Made by a program: the position numbers and the translations under genes. The notes beneath the pieces are model-generated. The model made no database searches, was not told the origin of the DNA, and saw nothing but the letters and a program-made list of their open reading frames with translations. Positions 40,886-53,961 of a stretch of 64,000 nt of DNA are shown here, piece by piece. Where the stretch lies: contig CM037835.1 in the NCBI GenBank assembly GCA_021234535.1, positions 9,486,001-9,550,000 of the forward strand, given 5' to 3'. Numbering within the stretch: the first letter of the stretch is position 1; each line of letters begins with the position of its first letter. Source of the DNA: Stichopus chloronotus. Its lineage: Eukaryota > Echinodermata > Holothuroidea > Aspidochirotida > Stichopodidae.

Positions 40886-43745
40886 ATGTCGCACAACCTT
40901 TACAAGTCGTTTAGCACAATGTACACAAGTTTGCATAAGTTTTGTTTGACGTCTGTGTTTTGTCATATGATCCAACGATTTGCCGCTGCAAATATGTTAC
41001 TTGTAATACCACCCAGCCCACCCATAAATAGCAAAACGCATTCCAGTGTACATCGTAGTTATACAGGGAAATAATTCATGAAAGAAAAATATCATGAATT
41101 TTAAAACTGGAATATGAGTTGGTAATTTGTCACTGAAAGTCAAATTCCTCAGAATATGTCATAGCCACTGCCAAAAAAATATTGTTTAGGCCCCATCTTT
41201 GCATATATGAATATTTATTTCCATTCCCATTGGTCTGTTAGATTCAATTAACGATGATTGACTGCTTTGCTTTCTTGGAGAGTTTGAATTTTGTGGGGCC
41301 AACAACAGTATTGAGACAAGTTTCGTATTCAAATATCTGGAAGATGAGTGCATAGTTCTTTCAGATTTTGAACAGGTGATCTTTTCCCTATTTTCTCTTT
41401 CCTAAAACACTGAAGAAGAACAAAGTAGGTGACCAGACGATTGCCAGTACAACTCATATTCCAGCTTTAAATATGAGAGAAGTGATGAAATTGTAGTGTA
41501 AGCTCATGAAAGTGAAGAGGTGACGTTATTTCTTTGCGGTCTCCCTCCCCCCCCCCCCCACCCCTTCCTTTCCCTAAATGGACCTCATAGCATTTTTCTT
41601 CGTAAGACAATCCATGAAACGATTCCTGCTATAAACGCCTGGCGGACCAGTAACACTAAGTGAAACCAGGGAACTCCCTAGTGAAACTATGTAGACAAAC
41701 CTATAGATGTGTTTCAAAAGACAGGCTTGTATCAGTAATACATGCAGATGTAAACAGAAAGTATGATGTTTGTTTGTGTCGAGGACACATAACTTTCTTT
41801 AAATTTCGGCAGAATTACTTTAAACTAATCATGTAAAATACATCTATGAAAGTATAATGCGTTGTTAATATTATGAACACAAAAACACACTATATACAAA
41901 TAACATGTAAATAAACTTTCAGATTACGTCTATCGATGTTATTTTTGTTGATAATAAACTTTTTAACTATACATAACACAGTAGTTGCGAGTGTATAAAT
42001 TTTGTGAATATTCCATCGTAACTGTCACTGCACGTAGTGTTGAGAATTATGACAATTTTCCACTTTTTCTAATGTGTTTGAAGTTATTATATTTAATTGC
42101 CCTTAATTGCGGTGCCACTGAAATTGGAACCTATGCCCTTTTCTGTTGTTTCTGAGAATTGTGTATAGATTGTACGCTATTGGCGCACCACAAGTTTACA
42201 TGTTTCAGACACAAGCGGGAGGGCGCTAAATTTATTCTTGTCCTAAAATCCAGAAATAACTAGAACTGCATTTGCCCACAAATACGCAGAATTGTAGTGC
42301 GTGGTAGGCTAAGTCCCTGTTGTTGGGAATAAGCCAGTCTCTGTGGACCCACTCCTCATAGGAGTTAGCATTTTGCGTAAGGCAGTGCCGTTTCCAGTCA
42401 AACCCTTTCCCAATCCATTCTTTTTATTTGTATCACGCTGGACGAAACAAAAATTCCATTGGATCTCTCTCCTAATGTGGTAAAGTTGCCTACGCTTATC
42501 GTTGCTATGTACCGTATGTCGTACAAGCCTGTGCTGCTCTGAGTTTTAAGAGTACTCTAGTACTAGCTAGCTGTACATATGTCAAAACTGTCTTTCTGTT
42601 TCACCACTGAAATAGAACATGAGAGCAGTAGGCCGACATGATTCTGTAGTTGCCATGTTGTAACCCCTAAAAAGCATTGAAGCAGCACACGATTCTGCGA
42701 CATCATATTTAAACACAATGGCGGTGTATTGCACACCAATTTTGAAACAACATTGACACTCCACGTTTATCACCTCATTGGGAAAAGGCGCACTACAATA
42801 ATTAGGCCCTACTATGATGACATCCAGGCGTGCTAGCACTGTGCTGAAGAAAGTACAAAATTTGGCTGTATAAGTTACGGTGTCGGCTTTGAATAGGGAG
42901 CACTATTGTGTATGTTGGCTTCAGATACAGTATTATGACAATTAACTGCATGTGCGTCTTAACATAGATAAACCAAACTCCATATAACGTAGACTTGATA
43001 TTCTTGGATGAATTTTCAAACGACTCTGACTAAATGTAATAATTCATTAATGGCTCCAACTCGTTGGTTGTAAGTAAAAACTGGAGGCAATCAATGTAAG
43101 ACATTTAACTAACAAATCTCACATACCGAGCTCTGTTCTCTATACCCAAGTGTGCAGAAACTATTAGCTTCAAATGTGAAGACAATTGTGCGTATCAGCG
43201 TAAACAAGGAATAGGCCTATATCATCATTTTATCTCATCGCCCTATAGGGGCTAGATGAGATATTGTAGTCACTTGGCTAGTGGAGCTATATATTGTACT
43301 GTGTACCCATGGGAGAATGGTTGCCATGGAAACGCTTGGAGTGGGTGAGTAGCGACACCCCAGGGGTACCCCATTGTAGAGTGACCATGGGTACAGGAGG
43401 GTCCTGTTGGGTGGTATAAATGAAAACGTGTCCGTGCCAATAATGTGTGTATTTAATTATTTTTTTAAACTATTATTTATGATTTTTTCATTCTATCGCC
43501 GATTAGATTGGGTGACGGTCTAATTTGAACTCTCGATTTGGTACTCATTTGTGTTTGATAGGCTCCGAGTTGATAGAAATCTATCTAAAAAAGATAAAAT
43601 TCAGTCCGTGTCATATGTTGATTACGTAATCACATGTGGCATAGTGCAACGACCACCCTTGGCTATGCACGGCACCATTTTGTTTGACCTCGTCCGATTT
43701 GTCATTTGTAATTATTTTTTTAAAAATAATTATTTGTGATGTTTT
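40886..43745. other. Downstream of the filamin-like gene; nothing recognised
   Basis: AT-rich DNA with a C-rich tract near 41550. The minus-strand frame at 42582-42839 has no recognisable domain. Confidence 0.5.
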
Positions 43746-44435
43746 GGTTCCTTGCGTTAGCAAGAGGAACCAATGCTTTTAACTTGGCGTGTGTGTTTGT
43801 ATTTCCGTGTGTGTGTGCGTCTGCACCAGTCCAAATTGTTGTTTTTCCAGAATACCGTGAAAAAACATAAGCGATTAAGTTTAAACTTGGTAAAGTTGCT
43901 CATGATGCCAAACTGTCCAAGATGTATAGGTTGTATGGTAAATTGAGTGATATTTCCTGATTTTGAAAAAAAAAAAAAAGAGCCAATTTTGCCCCAAACT
44001 TGGTATTTCCAGCATATCTTGAGATGTACTTGAGCGTTTAATTCAAAATTTTGCAAGGACTTACCTTGGAATGTAACATTCAAGGAATATCACTTTTGTA
44101 TTAAACAGTGAAATTTGCTGATTGTTTAGAAAACAAGAAGCCAATTTTGCCCCAAAATTTGTATTTCCAGCATATCTTGAGATCTATTAGACGAATTAAC
44201 TAAAAGCATTGTAAGGACTTACCTGAGAAGATACTGTTCAACGTTATATTATTGTAATGGTAAATCCAGTGAAATCTCACTGCTGATATTTGAAAAGTTG
44301 CATTTCCACCTTATCTTGAAGGCATTGTACGCCAAATTTGCAAGGACATTCCTACAAACACAGTAATGAAGATACATTATATCACTCTTATACATAGTAA
44401 ACTGGTGAAATTGTAAGATTGTTTTCTAAAAAAAA
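43746..44435. mobile_element. Composite element B: hairpin, GT microsatellite, ~150-bp tandem repeats
   Basis: The hairpin at 43746-43771 pairs GGTTCC/GGAACC and TTGC/GCAA around a GTTA loop. GT-rich tracts follow at ~43785-43822. Tandem units follow: GCCAATTTTGCCCCAAA starts at 43982 and again at 44140 (158 apart), each followed by TATTTCCAGCATATCTTGAGA, with a third diverged unit near 44301 and a partial one before 43982. Same layout as elements A and C. Confidence 0.65.
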
Positions 44436-44481
44436 AAATATATTGGAGCGGGCATCCGGGTCAATAGGCACCACCTTTTAA

Positions 44482-44507
44482 CCTATATGTATATATATAC
44501 ATATAGG
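44482..44507. repeat. Perfect 26-bp AT-rich palindrome
   Basis: CCTATATGTATAT followed by its exact inverse complement, just past the end of composite element B. It could be the element's terminus or an unrelated TA-rich palindrome. Confidence 0.6.
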
Positions 44508-45909
44508 CCTATCTCTGGCAGGCTTTACGGTGGACTCGGCCTGTCATTGGGACGTTTCTTTACTGTTGTTTTAGCATATCTTTCGCTTGATACTGCTTTT
44601 GACTTCTCTCATGCGTGTGTGTTGGATACCCAAGGGTAATGTGCACGCTATTCAGCTTCAACATTGTACGTTGTATTAAACACAGGCATTTACTGCTGAC
44701 ATCGATCAGTTTTGAAACGTTCAGCATGGCTGGTTCTTTAGCAAATCTGTCATTGAGTTTCACAGAAATTATAATATATCGTCTCTCAGACAATATATGG
44801 CACATTTACATGATACCGTCTGGCACATTTTCTGATTTCAGACGATGCAAACTATTTCACCTGGTAGTTACAAATTCCTCGTAGGTAATGCTGGTGCCCC
44901 GTCCCATAGGCCGCTCCCCTATACTAGGCCACCGGTCATCAATTTCACGTTATCTTCTGTTAAAATTATACTTCAAACAAATGCGTAGTAACAATAGTTA
45001 TTGGTGCAATAGAAATCCCGCTTTGTTATGGTAACATTAAAAATTGTAGCAAAGGTTAAAAAATGTTCAGCACAAAGTAAAGTATTATTGTTAGATTAAG
45101 GGAAACTAGGAATTGTGAGGAAAACACACAACTTCGAAATATACACAACACTGCACCAGATTGCATCTAACCCTGGTTACCTGATGTATCTGAGTAATTT
45201 CTCCCCATTCGCCGACTAACCTTGGAACTTTCCATTGTTTAACCATGCATTCAGAGTATTCTACTTTAATAATCATCGCAGGAGGACATCTGTTTATTGA
45301 TAAAAGTTAAATGAGAAAAATGTATCCTGAAAGAATCATATCACCGAAAATTAAAATTGCTACAAAAAACATCTCGAAACTCAATGCGTGGGAATTGCGT
45401 TTTCCGGCGTTCTGAACTGTATTTTAAAAAAAGCATTTACGCACGCAACGCGTCATCTGATTGTGGCGCTCGGTTTAATTAGTGTCGTGCACTTTATAGA
45501 CTTTTATCTGCTTCTTCAAACAAATCTAGCAAGATCTTTCTACGGGTCTAGTGAAAATATTACCCTTATGAGAAATCCTCACATTCAAGATTCTCGTCGA
45601 TAAATTTTCGTGACCTTCTCGTAAGACTTTTGGGAAATGAGAAATTCCTCAAGCCATTCTTATGAGATGTGCTAATTAATAAGTTTCTGGTGGCTGTAGC
45701 GATCCTGTGATCTCTGTGTGGTCTCTGAAAAGCGCAATGCATTGACTTTATCACTGACCCTTATGTTACTAACCTACCCTTATGAAGTTGTTTCTGGTAA
45801 TTGTCACGGAGTTTTCGATGTTCAGTTTGTGGCGTACTAAAATGCGTAGGCCTACATTACCATTTTGACTGAATATCAGTAGTTTGTGATTTCATATTGT
45901 AGATTATGC
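44508..45909. other. No gene seen
   Basis: No domain, repeat or RNA signal recognised apart from one TAGGCCTA word at 45847. Confidence 0.5.
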
Positions 45910-45917
45910 TTCATTTG

Positions 45918-46727
45918 CAGTGGCGGCGCCAGAATGTCAGACTTGGGGGGCAAAATGAGGGCAGAGGAAAATGTTGGGGGGGCAAAGATTTTCGCGCGCA
46001 ACGCGAAACCGAGCGCGAAGCGCGAGGCATTGCGGGTGGGATCCAGGGGCCCGCCTTAGGGCCCCTAGTGGGGTCCAGGGCAAAGCGCCGGTTGGGGTGC
46101 AGGGGGCGAAGCCCCTGGAAGCTCTGAGGTTTTAGCATATCTCTGGGTGGAAAATTAAGTCCCAAGAGAGGTATATTATTTATTTTTATATTATTCATTT
46201 TTTCGGTTGACCGTACTCCAAGGTTCCTAACTTTTTTCTTTGGGGGTACTATTTCACATTTACCCGGTGCCACCAAGTACACACATATACACACGCACAC
46301 ACACACGCACACACACATAGGCTACATACACTTCCATTCCATTCCTATATTTAGGAAAACAACGACATTCCTATATTTAGGAAAACAACCACCTACCCGC
46401 CGTTCCCTTATGCTGGACGGTAAACATTCCAGAGAAAATTGGTCTGGCCAGGCTGACCTACTGTTGAAGTGCCTACGGGCATGATATGAAAACTGGCAGC
46501 CTGTGTAACATAAATTAGGCATTTATCAGTCATGGTTCCCCGGAAGCTGTTCTTATTCAGTCCAATGCCAATACATAGCCTTGTGATTAAATTAATTTTG
46601 GATGAGTACAAGATCTGATTGGGAAGGCTGAGAGCAACTGGGGGGACAACTGAGGGGGGGGGCAAGGAAACAATCTGGGGGCAAATGCCCCCTCATGTCC
46701 CAACCCCCTCCCGTAGCGCCACCACTG
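45918..46727. mobile_element. hAT-type non-autonomous element with 8-bp target duplication
   Basis: The left end is CAGTGGCGGCGCCAGAA and the right end TAGCGCCACCACTG. Flanks are TTCATTTG (45910-45917) and TTGATTTG (46728-46735), 7 of 8 identical. The 810-bp interior is G/C-rich near the ends, with GGGGCGAAGCCCC and a (CA)n tract at ~46281-46318. No transposase. Confidence 0.8.
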
Positions 46728-47269
46728 TTGATTTGTGTCGTATATCAGTTGTAGCGTTTACGTTACTACAGTGAAATTGTTACATTGTAATCAACGTACC
46801 GTAGCTATCACAGTGAGTTGAAGAACCGGAATCACAGCACTGCACAGGTGTATTGATGACCATCGACCTATAATGAAGTGTCATATACATGTAGATTCTA
46901 TTTCCGTATATCTGTCTGTGGTGGCGCTATGCTAGAATCACATTTAACCAGCCAGAAAGCTTTACTAAATCGACCGTTGAGTTTCGGTTTGTTCTTTACA
47001 GTAATTTACGGCATGGCTTGATAAAAAGAAGAACTAAAGGCAAGAACCTATGTCAGCCAGGACAATTTTCTCCTGAGTTTCCCTTTTAACTGTGAATGTT
47101 CAAAGTAACAGTGGCATTGATTTCAATATCGGACAGCCTGGGATGGAGCTGGTGTTAAATTTGAGCTGTTAATCTATTTGAACCTAACTGAACTAGTTGC
47201 TGTAAGTGCTCGGTTAGTCGGTTCTCCTTAAAGAAAAGGACACAATGTTTTGTCTGTATAGCCACAAAT

Positions 47270-47760
47270 GTCAAAATGTAAAATCTATAGAATATTGGAC
47301 AATTTTACAGACACAGAATTCCTGTCTTCGTAAATGAGCATAAACTGCTTCGTAAATGAGCATTCGCTAAGTATGCAAATATATGACAAGAGAGGGACTC
47401 CCATGATCGCATCATATGTCTTATGTTATGTCTTATTTCAAGGATATTCTTTATGTGTCTTTTGTTTCGTTTTGTCATGGTAGCACGTGATTTCGTCTTT
47501 TCATGATAGTGATATCACTTGCAAAGTATGAAACCTTTGTAACATATGAAAATGTTCACTGTGAAGAAATACAGATGCTGAGAACTACCCCACGTTATCA
47601 TCATATTTTTTATCACACTTTGAAAATGGATAGCCTATATGTCAAAAACGGTTACATATATTAGCACAATTTCAAAGGATTTTTGTTCCGAGTTTCACTC
47701 TGCAAATTTCGAATAAAGCAAGCTCTTTTCTAGATGCATATCAGATGAACTTTAGGAACA
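47270..47760 (+). repeat. Dispersed ~0.5-kb repeat, copy 3
   Basis: Shares 'TTTTACAGACACAGAATTCCTGTCTT', 'CATTCGCTAAG', 'GAGAGGGACTCCCATGAT', and 'GAGTTTCACTCTGCAA' with copies 1, 2 and 4. A short direct duplication (CTTCGTAAATGAGCAT twice, near 47329 and 47350) is private to this copy. Confidence 0.7.
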
Positions 47761-50568
47761 GGGGACATATCTGGTAGATACATATTTATAATGATAAAGT
47801 TCACCTCTGATCACCCTCACGAAAGGTCCTGTAAGGGAGTGTGGATGAGCTACGGTGACATTTTTTCCTTCTTTTCTTTTTAAGGCAAAGCTATCCATTG
47901 ACAACAATGAGGATGTCTACAATCACACTGCATTCTTAAAAAAAAGCTGTAACAATATACTTGCAACGTAATGGAAGTGAGCCAGAAAGGAATGCGGATT
48001 AAAGCAAGAGGAGTTTCTGCATAAATAGGATGTTTTGGGAAATGCATTGTAGCGGCTTGGTCTTTTCGTAACTGGCGTTCAGATCAACTACCAACAACCG
48101 AGTTGTTATCCTTGTAAAGTTTCAAATCTTAAAGTCTCTGAAGAAATGAAAAAATCGTATATCGCGTTGTCAGGATTGTGGGTATAAGACCTACCAATGT
48201 AACCAGGGATTTTACGAGCGAGCAGATATGGGTTGCAACTTCCACGAATTCTATTTAGAACTTACTCATTAACGTCAGCTAAAGTGGTAAGGGAAATTCT
48301 ACAGTAAGGGACTGGACGGATTTTTCTTTTTGGCAGTCTTGACGAGGATATCGGACGGAACATGGACAATGGAGAAAATGCAGTTGTGCCAATCCAGCGA
48401 CGGAATGGCAGATTTATTGCTTTGACGTTTAAAGTTAAAGTTTGTTTCCGAAAGTGACACAAAGGAAAGCTGCACTGGGAGAGGCTTCAATAAAAGCATT
48501 ATAGATGACTTTGAAGACAAATGCACGGTGTTATTTTAAAACCTTTAGAAGAGAAAGCGCATATAAAAAAGAGTATCTCATGTATAAAAAGACAGTATAT
48601 TAAGAAAAATCTATTTCGAGATGTCAGTTTCATGAAGCACCAGCTTTCAAGGTAAGAAATTGAAAATTTTGGTTAGTGTTTTTTTTTTTTTTTTAGTGCG
48701 TTGTATACAATTATTATCGGCATACTGACTGAATTTGCAGTTTGTAGCCTGGAGAATATTAAGGTTACGTAAAGGGATGCCTGTGTTAATGGTATCACTC
48801 GGATAGGATTTGCAGTGAATTTGGACTTCCCATTTGGGGGGAAAGAAAGAAAAGAGTCTAGCTAAGTCGTGGGTTGAATCTGGCCATATCTGATACCGCT
48901 GTGTAACGCTTTCAAGTTATTAAAAGCATTTTTTCGACATGTAGGAACAAACCAGTAGGAATAAGCCAGAAAAATATTTGATAGGCCTATGTGAATTCCG
49001 GAGAGCTAAAATGTCTGATTTATGTTGGATTTACCTTGGCGAAAAAAGGAGATGTTTTGTTCCAAATGGGTCGTTATGCGCTATTTACTAGGGGTGGGGT
49101 AGACTGTTGGAAGTTGTGTTGTTTAGTACGATCTTTACTGAATCACTCATTTGAATTAATACCATTTTGAGAGAATTCCTGACGGGTGATTTGAAAATAA
49201 CCATCTATAAAGTTCTTTAAAAAGTAAAAATATGAGAAGACGGGGGGAGGGGATAAATGTCAGGAATTTGATAGATAGTATTATGTCAAGGGGAGGAGGA
49301 GATCTTAAATTTAAAGATGTCAGCTCAAAAAAGGGAAACCAAAAGGTTTCATCTTTGATGCATTGATCTGTAACTTGTCACTGATTCAGTTATGGATAGG
49401 GTTTATGAGGGCTTTCAACTTCCTCGAAAATGGTTTGAGATTTGTCGTCGTTAGTAGCTCATGAGTAATTATTTTGGATGCCGATAACTCGATGCGTTCG
49501 ATTTTTTTTATTTTCATGGTGGTTAGCTCATCCCTATACATAGTATAATAGCGAGGAGATCCTGTACTCCTTTGAACTGCTTTAGTGAATTGACACGTAA
49601 ATGGTTGACCACCTTACGGTGGACTCGTAAGTATTCAGCTAAAACAAAATGACGTTAATAGGTTTCCTTAAGATGCACAAAGTCACGTGGATCAGGATTA
49701 CCGGTTGTGGTGAGGGGGTGGGAAAGGGTATCTAGATGGGTGTGTGCGTGTGCTTATGTGAGGGCATGGTATGTATCTAGATATACCATCTCCTCCTACA
49801 GACGGTAAGTCGGATAAACTTGATATGTAGATGCCCGAGAGGAGGATATAAGGTCCGGATAAGATGTCAAAGTTCTACTATTAGCGATCTAGACTAGACA
49901 AAAGAGGAAATCGTCACTCGGTAGCTAACTTTACCAAACAAAAAGTTTAAAGAGTTTTTTCCTCTTAAAATTAACCTTTTTTTGACTTTAGAGTTATACT
50001 TGTTAGCTTTCCAATACGTAAGGTGTGTTGTACAGGTCGCGTACTTCATCCACCCAGTCCATTAATTAGCTGTTGTGAAATTTTTAACATATTCAAACAC
50101 ATCTATCTCTAAGAGAAGTGATTTGTAAATCCACATTTAAGTTTTAACCACTGGTAGGAATTGCAATCACTAGAACTCACGATACAGCTGAACTTAGGTG
50201 ACTTTTATGTCACTTCCAAGTTACCATACTCTGACCAGGAAGTCTTCACTTTAGTTGCAAGAGGTCAATATTTTGTTCCCTTCTTTACCATTTGTTTTTG
50301 TGATAATGTCCTTCTGTAAATTCTTAAATCAAGGCAAAAGACGTTATTGCCGTCAAGTGCTGACACAAGATATTTTACAACGTGAATATCGCAACGTGAT
50401 AAGTTTTTTTACACGTTTTCTTAGTTGACATGATCAAGACGACTAAACCCCACCCCCTTAAACGAAGGAATTTTTTCATGGCTCCAAGTTGTGTTTTTAA
50501 AATGGAAAGTTTCCCATTATACGATGAAACCGTTTCTATATTTCATGCAATCATCATTTGATAGGAAA
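47761..50568. other. No gene seen
   Basis: Unique-looking AT-rich DNA with a T16 run near 48680; nothing supportable. Confidence 0.5.
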
Positions 50569-50632
50569 GGTCTCAATAAAAACAGAAGCCTCGGAGACGT
50601 AAGTCTCCGAGGCTTCTGTTTTTATTGAGACC
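50569..50632. repeat. Perfect palindrome: 30-bp arms, 4-base loop
   Basis: The arm 50569-50598 (starting GGTCTCAATAAA, ending CTCGGAGAC) is the exact inverse complement of 50603-50632, separated by GTAA. Thirty consecutive matches without a mismatch are rare in this otherwise diverged DNA. It could fold as a hairpin in DNA or RNA. Confidence 0.9.
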
Positions 50633-51044
50633 AAATTCATCTATCTTTAAAATGAAACATTTGTTTGGAAAGGAGAAGCAGTTTGTAATGAATATTCATA
50701 AGTTGTTTTACTTTGAAATGTTTTTTTTTAATCGGCCGTACAATTAAAACTTTTCAAGTAGGATGGGGGGGGGGGGGGCTAGGAGGAGTCACAAGGCACT
50801 AACAATAGCTAAACCAAAAAGAAACGCCGAGCTACAAGGCTCTAGGCCGACATTACACTAGTACTATATTAGTTTGGTTAGGGTTTTGGGGGGATTACAG
50901 GGCATCTTATGGGGCTTTTGCCCTCCTTTGCCCGTACACTTGTTATGTTATGTTATTACACGGCCCTAGTTAGCCTATAGGCTATACTAGGGCCTATACG
51001 CAAACGCATAGCCTCATTAGGCCTACTGAAACAAGGCAGCCATC

Positions 51045-51916
51045 GTATTCCAACCGCCGGAATGACGGTCATGAATATTTAATAAATGGCGTGTGCGAAG
51101 TCACGGGGACTCCCGAAATCCATCTCCTGTCATGTTGGTATGCGTGTGCCATGTGATATGCAGTGCAGAACTTGTCTGCCTTGAGGCGGTGGTAGCTCTA
51201 TGGTCCAACCATGGAGCTACAACATCCGATGATGGTACAACAAAGCATAGTCTATGTCGATTTATTCGTTTACAATCGGACATGCAGGACAGAAACTTTT
51301 GCGTTCAGACAATGGCTACCCGATTGAGGTTGCAACTGGGGATCGCGGTCAGACTCAAAGGGTGGAAAATGCACATTAATAGTTTCCGAAATTTGTCTGC
51401 GCGCCGCTCCTCCCCCGATTTCCCTTTACATCGAATTGATAGCCATTAACCAAGTCCCATGTACATCCAATTTATAGCCATTAACCAATATTTTCAAATA
51501 GTAAATACACGGCAACATGCTTACACCGTGCGTAGGCCTACAGCAGGGTATGAGAGTTCATTTAAGGGAAAGCCAGCCTGCTCGGTCCAACGGGCGTCGC
51601 ACGCAATCATGCCCGAATACAAAAATTTACAGTCTGACCGTGCAGGCTTCAGCAGTGAGTCTCTAAACTCTTTTATCCCCTCAGCCCTATGGCCTATACT
51701 TGAAAATGAATCATCAACAGATTTTCGTAGCACCATGTTACATTCCCGTTATCTCCTGTAACCTTGTGGATACCATTACTGAAACAATGTTTTGGCGCCA
51801 CCAGTTCAGTTCACAGTCACTTACACATGCACTCTATTCATTATTCATAAGTTCAGGAACAGATTTCGACGTCATAGATTAATAATTCATGAACGTCATT
51901 CCGGCGGTTGGAATAC
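51045..51916. mobile_element. ~870-bp element with terminal inverted repeats, TA duplication
   Basis: GTATTCCAACCGCCGGAATGAC at 51045-51066 is exactly inverted at 51895-51916, and similarity continues inward (GTCATGAATATTTAAT against GTTCATGAATTATTAAT). If the ends are TTCCAACCGCC, the flanking dinucleotide is TA on both sides. The interior has frames of 118 and 100 codons with no recognised domain, so it is called non-autonomous. Confidence 0.75.
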
Positions 51917-53961
51917 AATGCCTACCATAACAAGTGAGGTCTTATCGAGTTGAGAAAAGAGGATCATGTTGTACCAAGGTCGACTTGTCTGGTATAAAAT
52001 AAATAAATACCCCGTCAGGCCCAATTTAGGCCCTCACACTTTGTTACCGTACAATTGATTACATTGAAATGATACGCCTGCTGCATTATGTACACTGAGC
52101 AGTAACAAACTGGGCCGGAACACGGTAACGTTACTGTCTCGGCCTAACTACTAAGGGATTAGCGAAGCACCTACCAACCGTAGAAGTACCATATCCTTAC
52201 TTACTAAGTGCGAATCAAACTGAATGAAAACCACTCCTATTTCTTCTCCACATAAGATAAAACGAAGCACATCAGGATGTGCTCAAAGTCTGAAAAGGCA
52301 ACATACTGTACACAGGATAAAACGAAACTCCGAAGAGGTTTCTGTAGTTTGAACCGTAACTCCGCCTAAGTTGGTCGTTGATTTATTGGAATACTTTTTC
52401 TTCAGTAGGGTACGAGCCTGATCGGCAAGATACGGAACGCATCTAATTGAAAAAATCACCTAGTTTAACGTAACCACCTACCTAACCGATTGCGCAGACG
52501 AAAATCATCAAACTAACCGGTCGACTGGTCAATTTGATGCAAGTGGGGCATCTCACTAAGGCATTACTCAGCTGAGCGTGTTTGGCTCTGATCTCTCTCG
52601 CCACCATCTCTCTCTCTCTCTCTCTCTCTTCAAAGGCCTCGTATTTGTTCTTAACAGCGTTCAATGATCATAGAGTGTATCCAAATATATATTAATGTAA
52701 TCCATGACGAAAGACAAGTGCCATAATGATGTGATGTCATGAAAACAAATAACGATATAGGTGCCAATTTATTTTTTATTGGCCTAAATTTAAAATAGTT
52801 CCATGTTACTTTGGTCTGATGTTTAAGGCTCATCAATTTTTTCCCCGGTATTCTGTCGTTAACTGAGTGACAGCGCACGAAGAAATAATTTTTCGATTTC
52901 AATCTTTTCAAGCGAATGTGTTTATCCTTGAAGACACGGGCTGAACAGTTGCAAGAAAATCAGTTCTTACAATTCTAAAATCCGTTGCTGCATGTATGTC
53001 AAATTGACACTTGTATTCGGCGTTGCACTTGTTCTAACTGAAGTGGGTCATGTAGTGTACATTTTTCCAAACATCTTCAGACCCCCCCCCCCCCCTTTTT
53101 TTTTTCAAAACCGCATTTACCGATTATACTGTATATAACACTATAGGGCTAAAGCGGTTGCGTGTGTACAGAAAAACCTGAAGGATTAGATTTTGTTTGA
53201 GTGTAAGTTTTTCTTCAGTTATAACGTACACGAGAGGTTGTTCATGGACTGGGTATGGATGAACGAAAATGACAATTAACACTTTGAAAAGCAACGGAAA
53301 CTACATAAAACAGTAAAAACAGAAATCATATTTAAAAATTAGGGGTTCTTCGTATAAGCGCCTATGCCACAGCACATGTAGGAGTATCAAATCATACCAC
53401 TTAAGTCATCCTCTTTAATCGGCATCGACAGTTGTAATATTTAGAGAAACGAAGCACATGCATTAACCAACTGATGGTTTTATTGTTGTGTTAGTGATCA
53501 GCTATTTTGACAAACTGAATATTTATCTCCAGTATACTTGCCATGGACATGTACTGAAAGCAGCGCGTATAGTTTAAAAAAAGAAAAACTGTCAACCACT
53601 ACATTATCGTATTTTAAACCTTTTGTCGTTATGTTACCAGAATTTGAAATCATGTGGCAGAATGCATCCCATGAAACCTATTTATCGTCGCAAACAATTT
53701 GTTAGAATGATGACATACAAAAGTTTTGCACATGAAAGTTGTTGTTTTTACTATGTATACACTCATGCAGTCACTTTAAAGTTATTCAGGATCGTAGAGA
53801 CGTGTAATAATGGTTCAAGCTGTATTATATTAAAATTGCAAGAAAATTTCTGTTAAACAAAAGGGGTTGAGGGGGGGGGGGGGGTGAACACTCGTTTTAT
53901 TGTAAAAGTGCATCATTGGTGCAATTGTAAAACGGTATGTTCATGATTTCATACTTTTGTT
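51917..53961. other. No gene seen
   Basis: Contains a (CT)n tract, a C14 run followed by about fifteen Ts (from 53082) and a G14 run (53871-53884). No coding signal. Confidence 0.5.
52607..52629. repeat. (CT)n microsatellite
   Basis: About eleven uninterrupted CT dinucleotides. Confidence 0.95.

Noticed and set aside
45906..46318. Frames in the 45.9-kb hAT element
   Set aside because: Low-complexity translation of G/C-rich termini and a CA microsatellite.
51093..51449. 118-codon frame inside the TIR element
   Set aside because: No transposase motif recognised; the frame lies within a non-autonomous-sized element.
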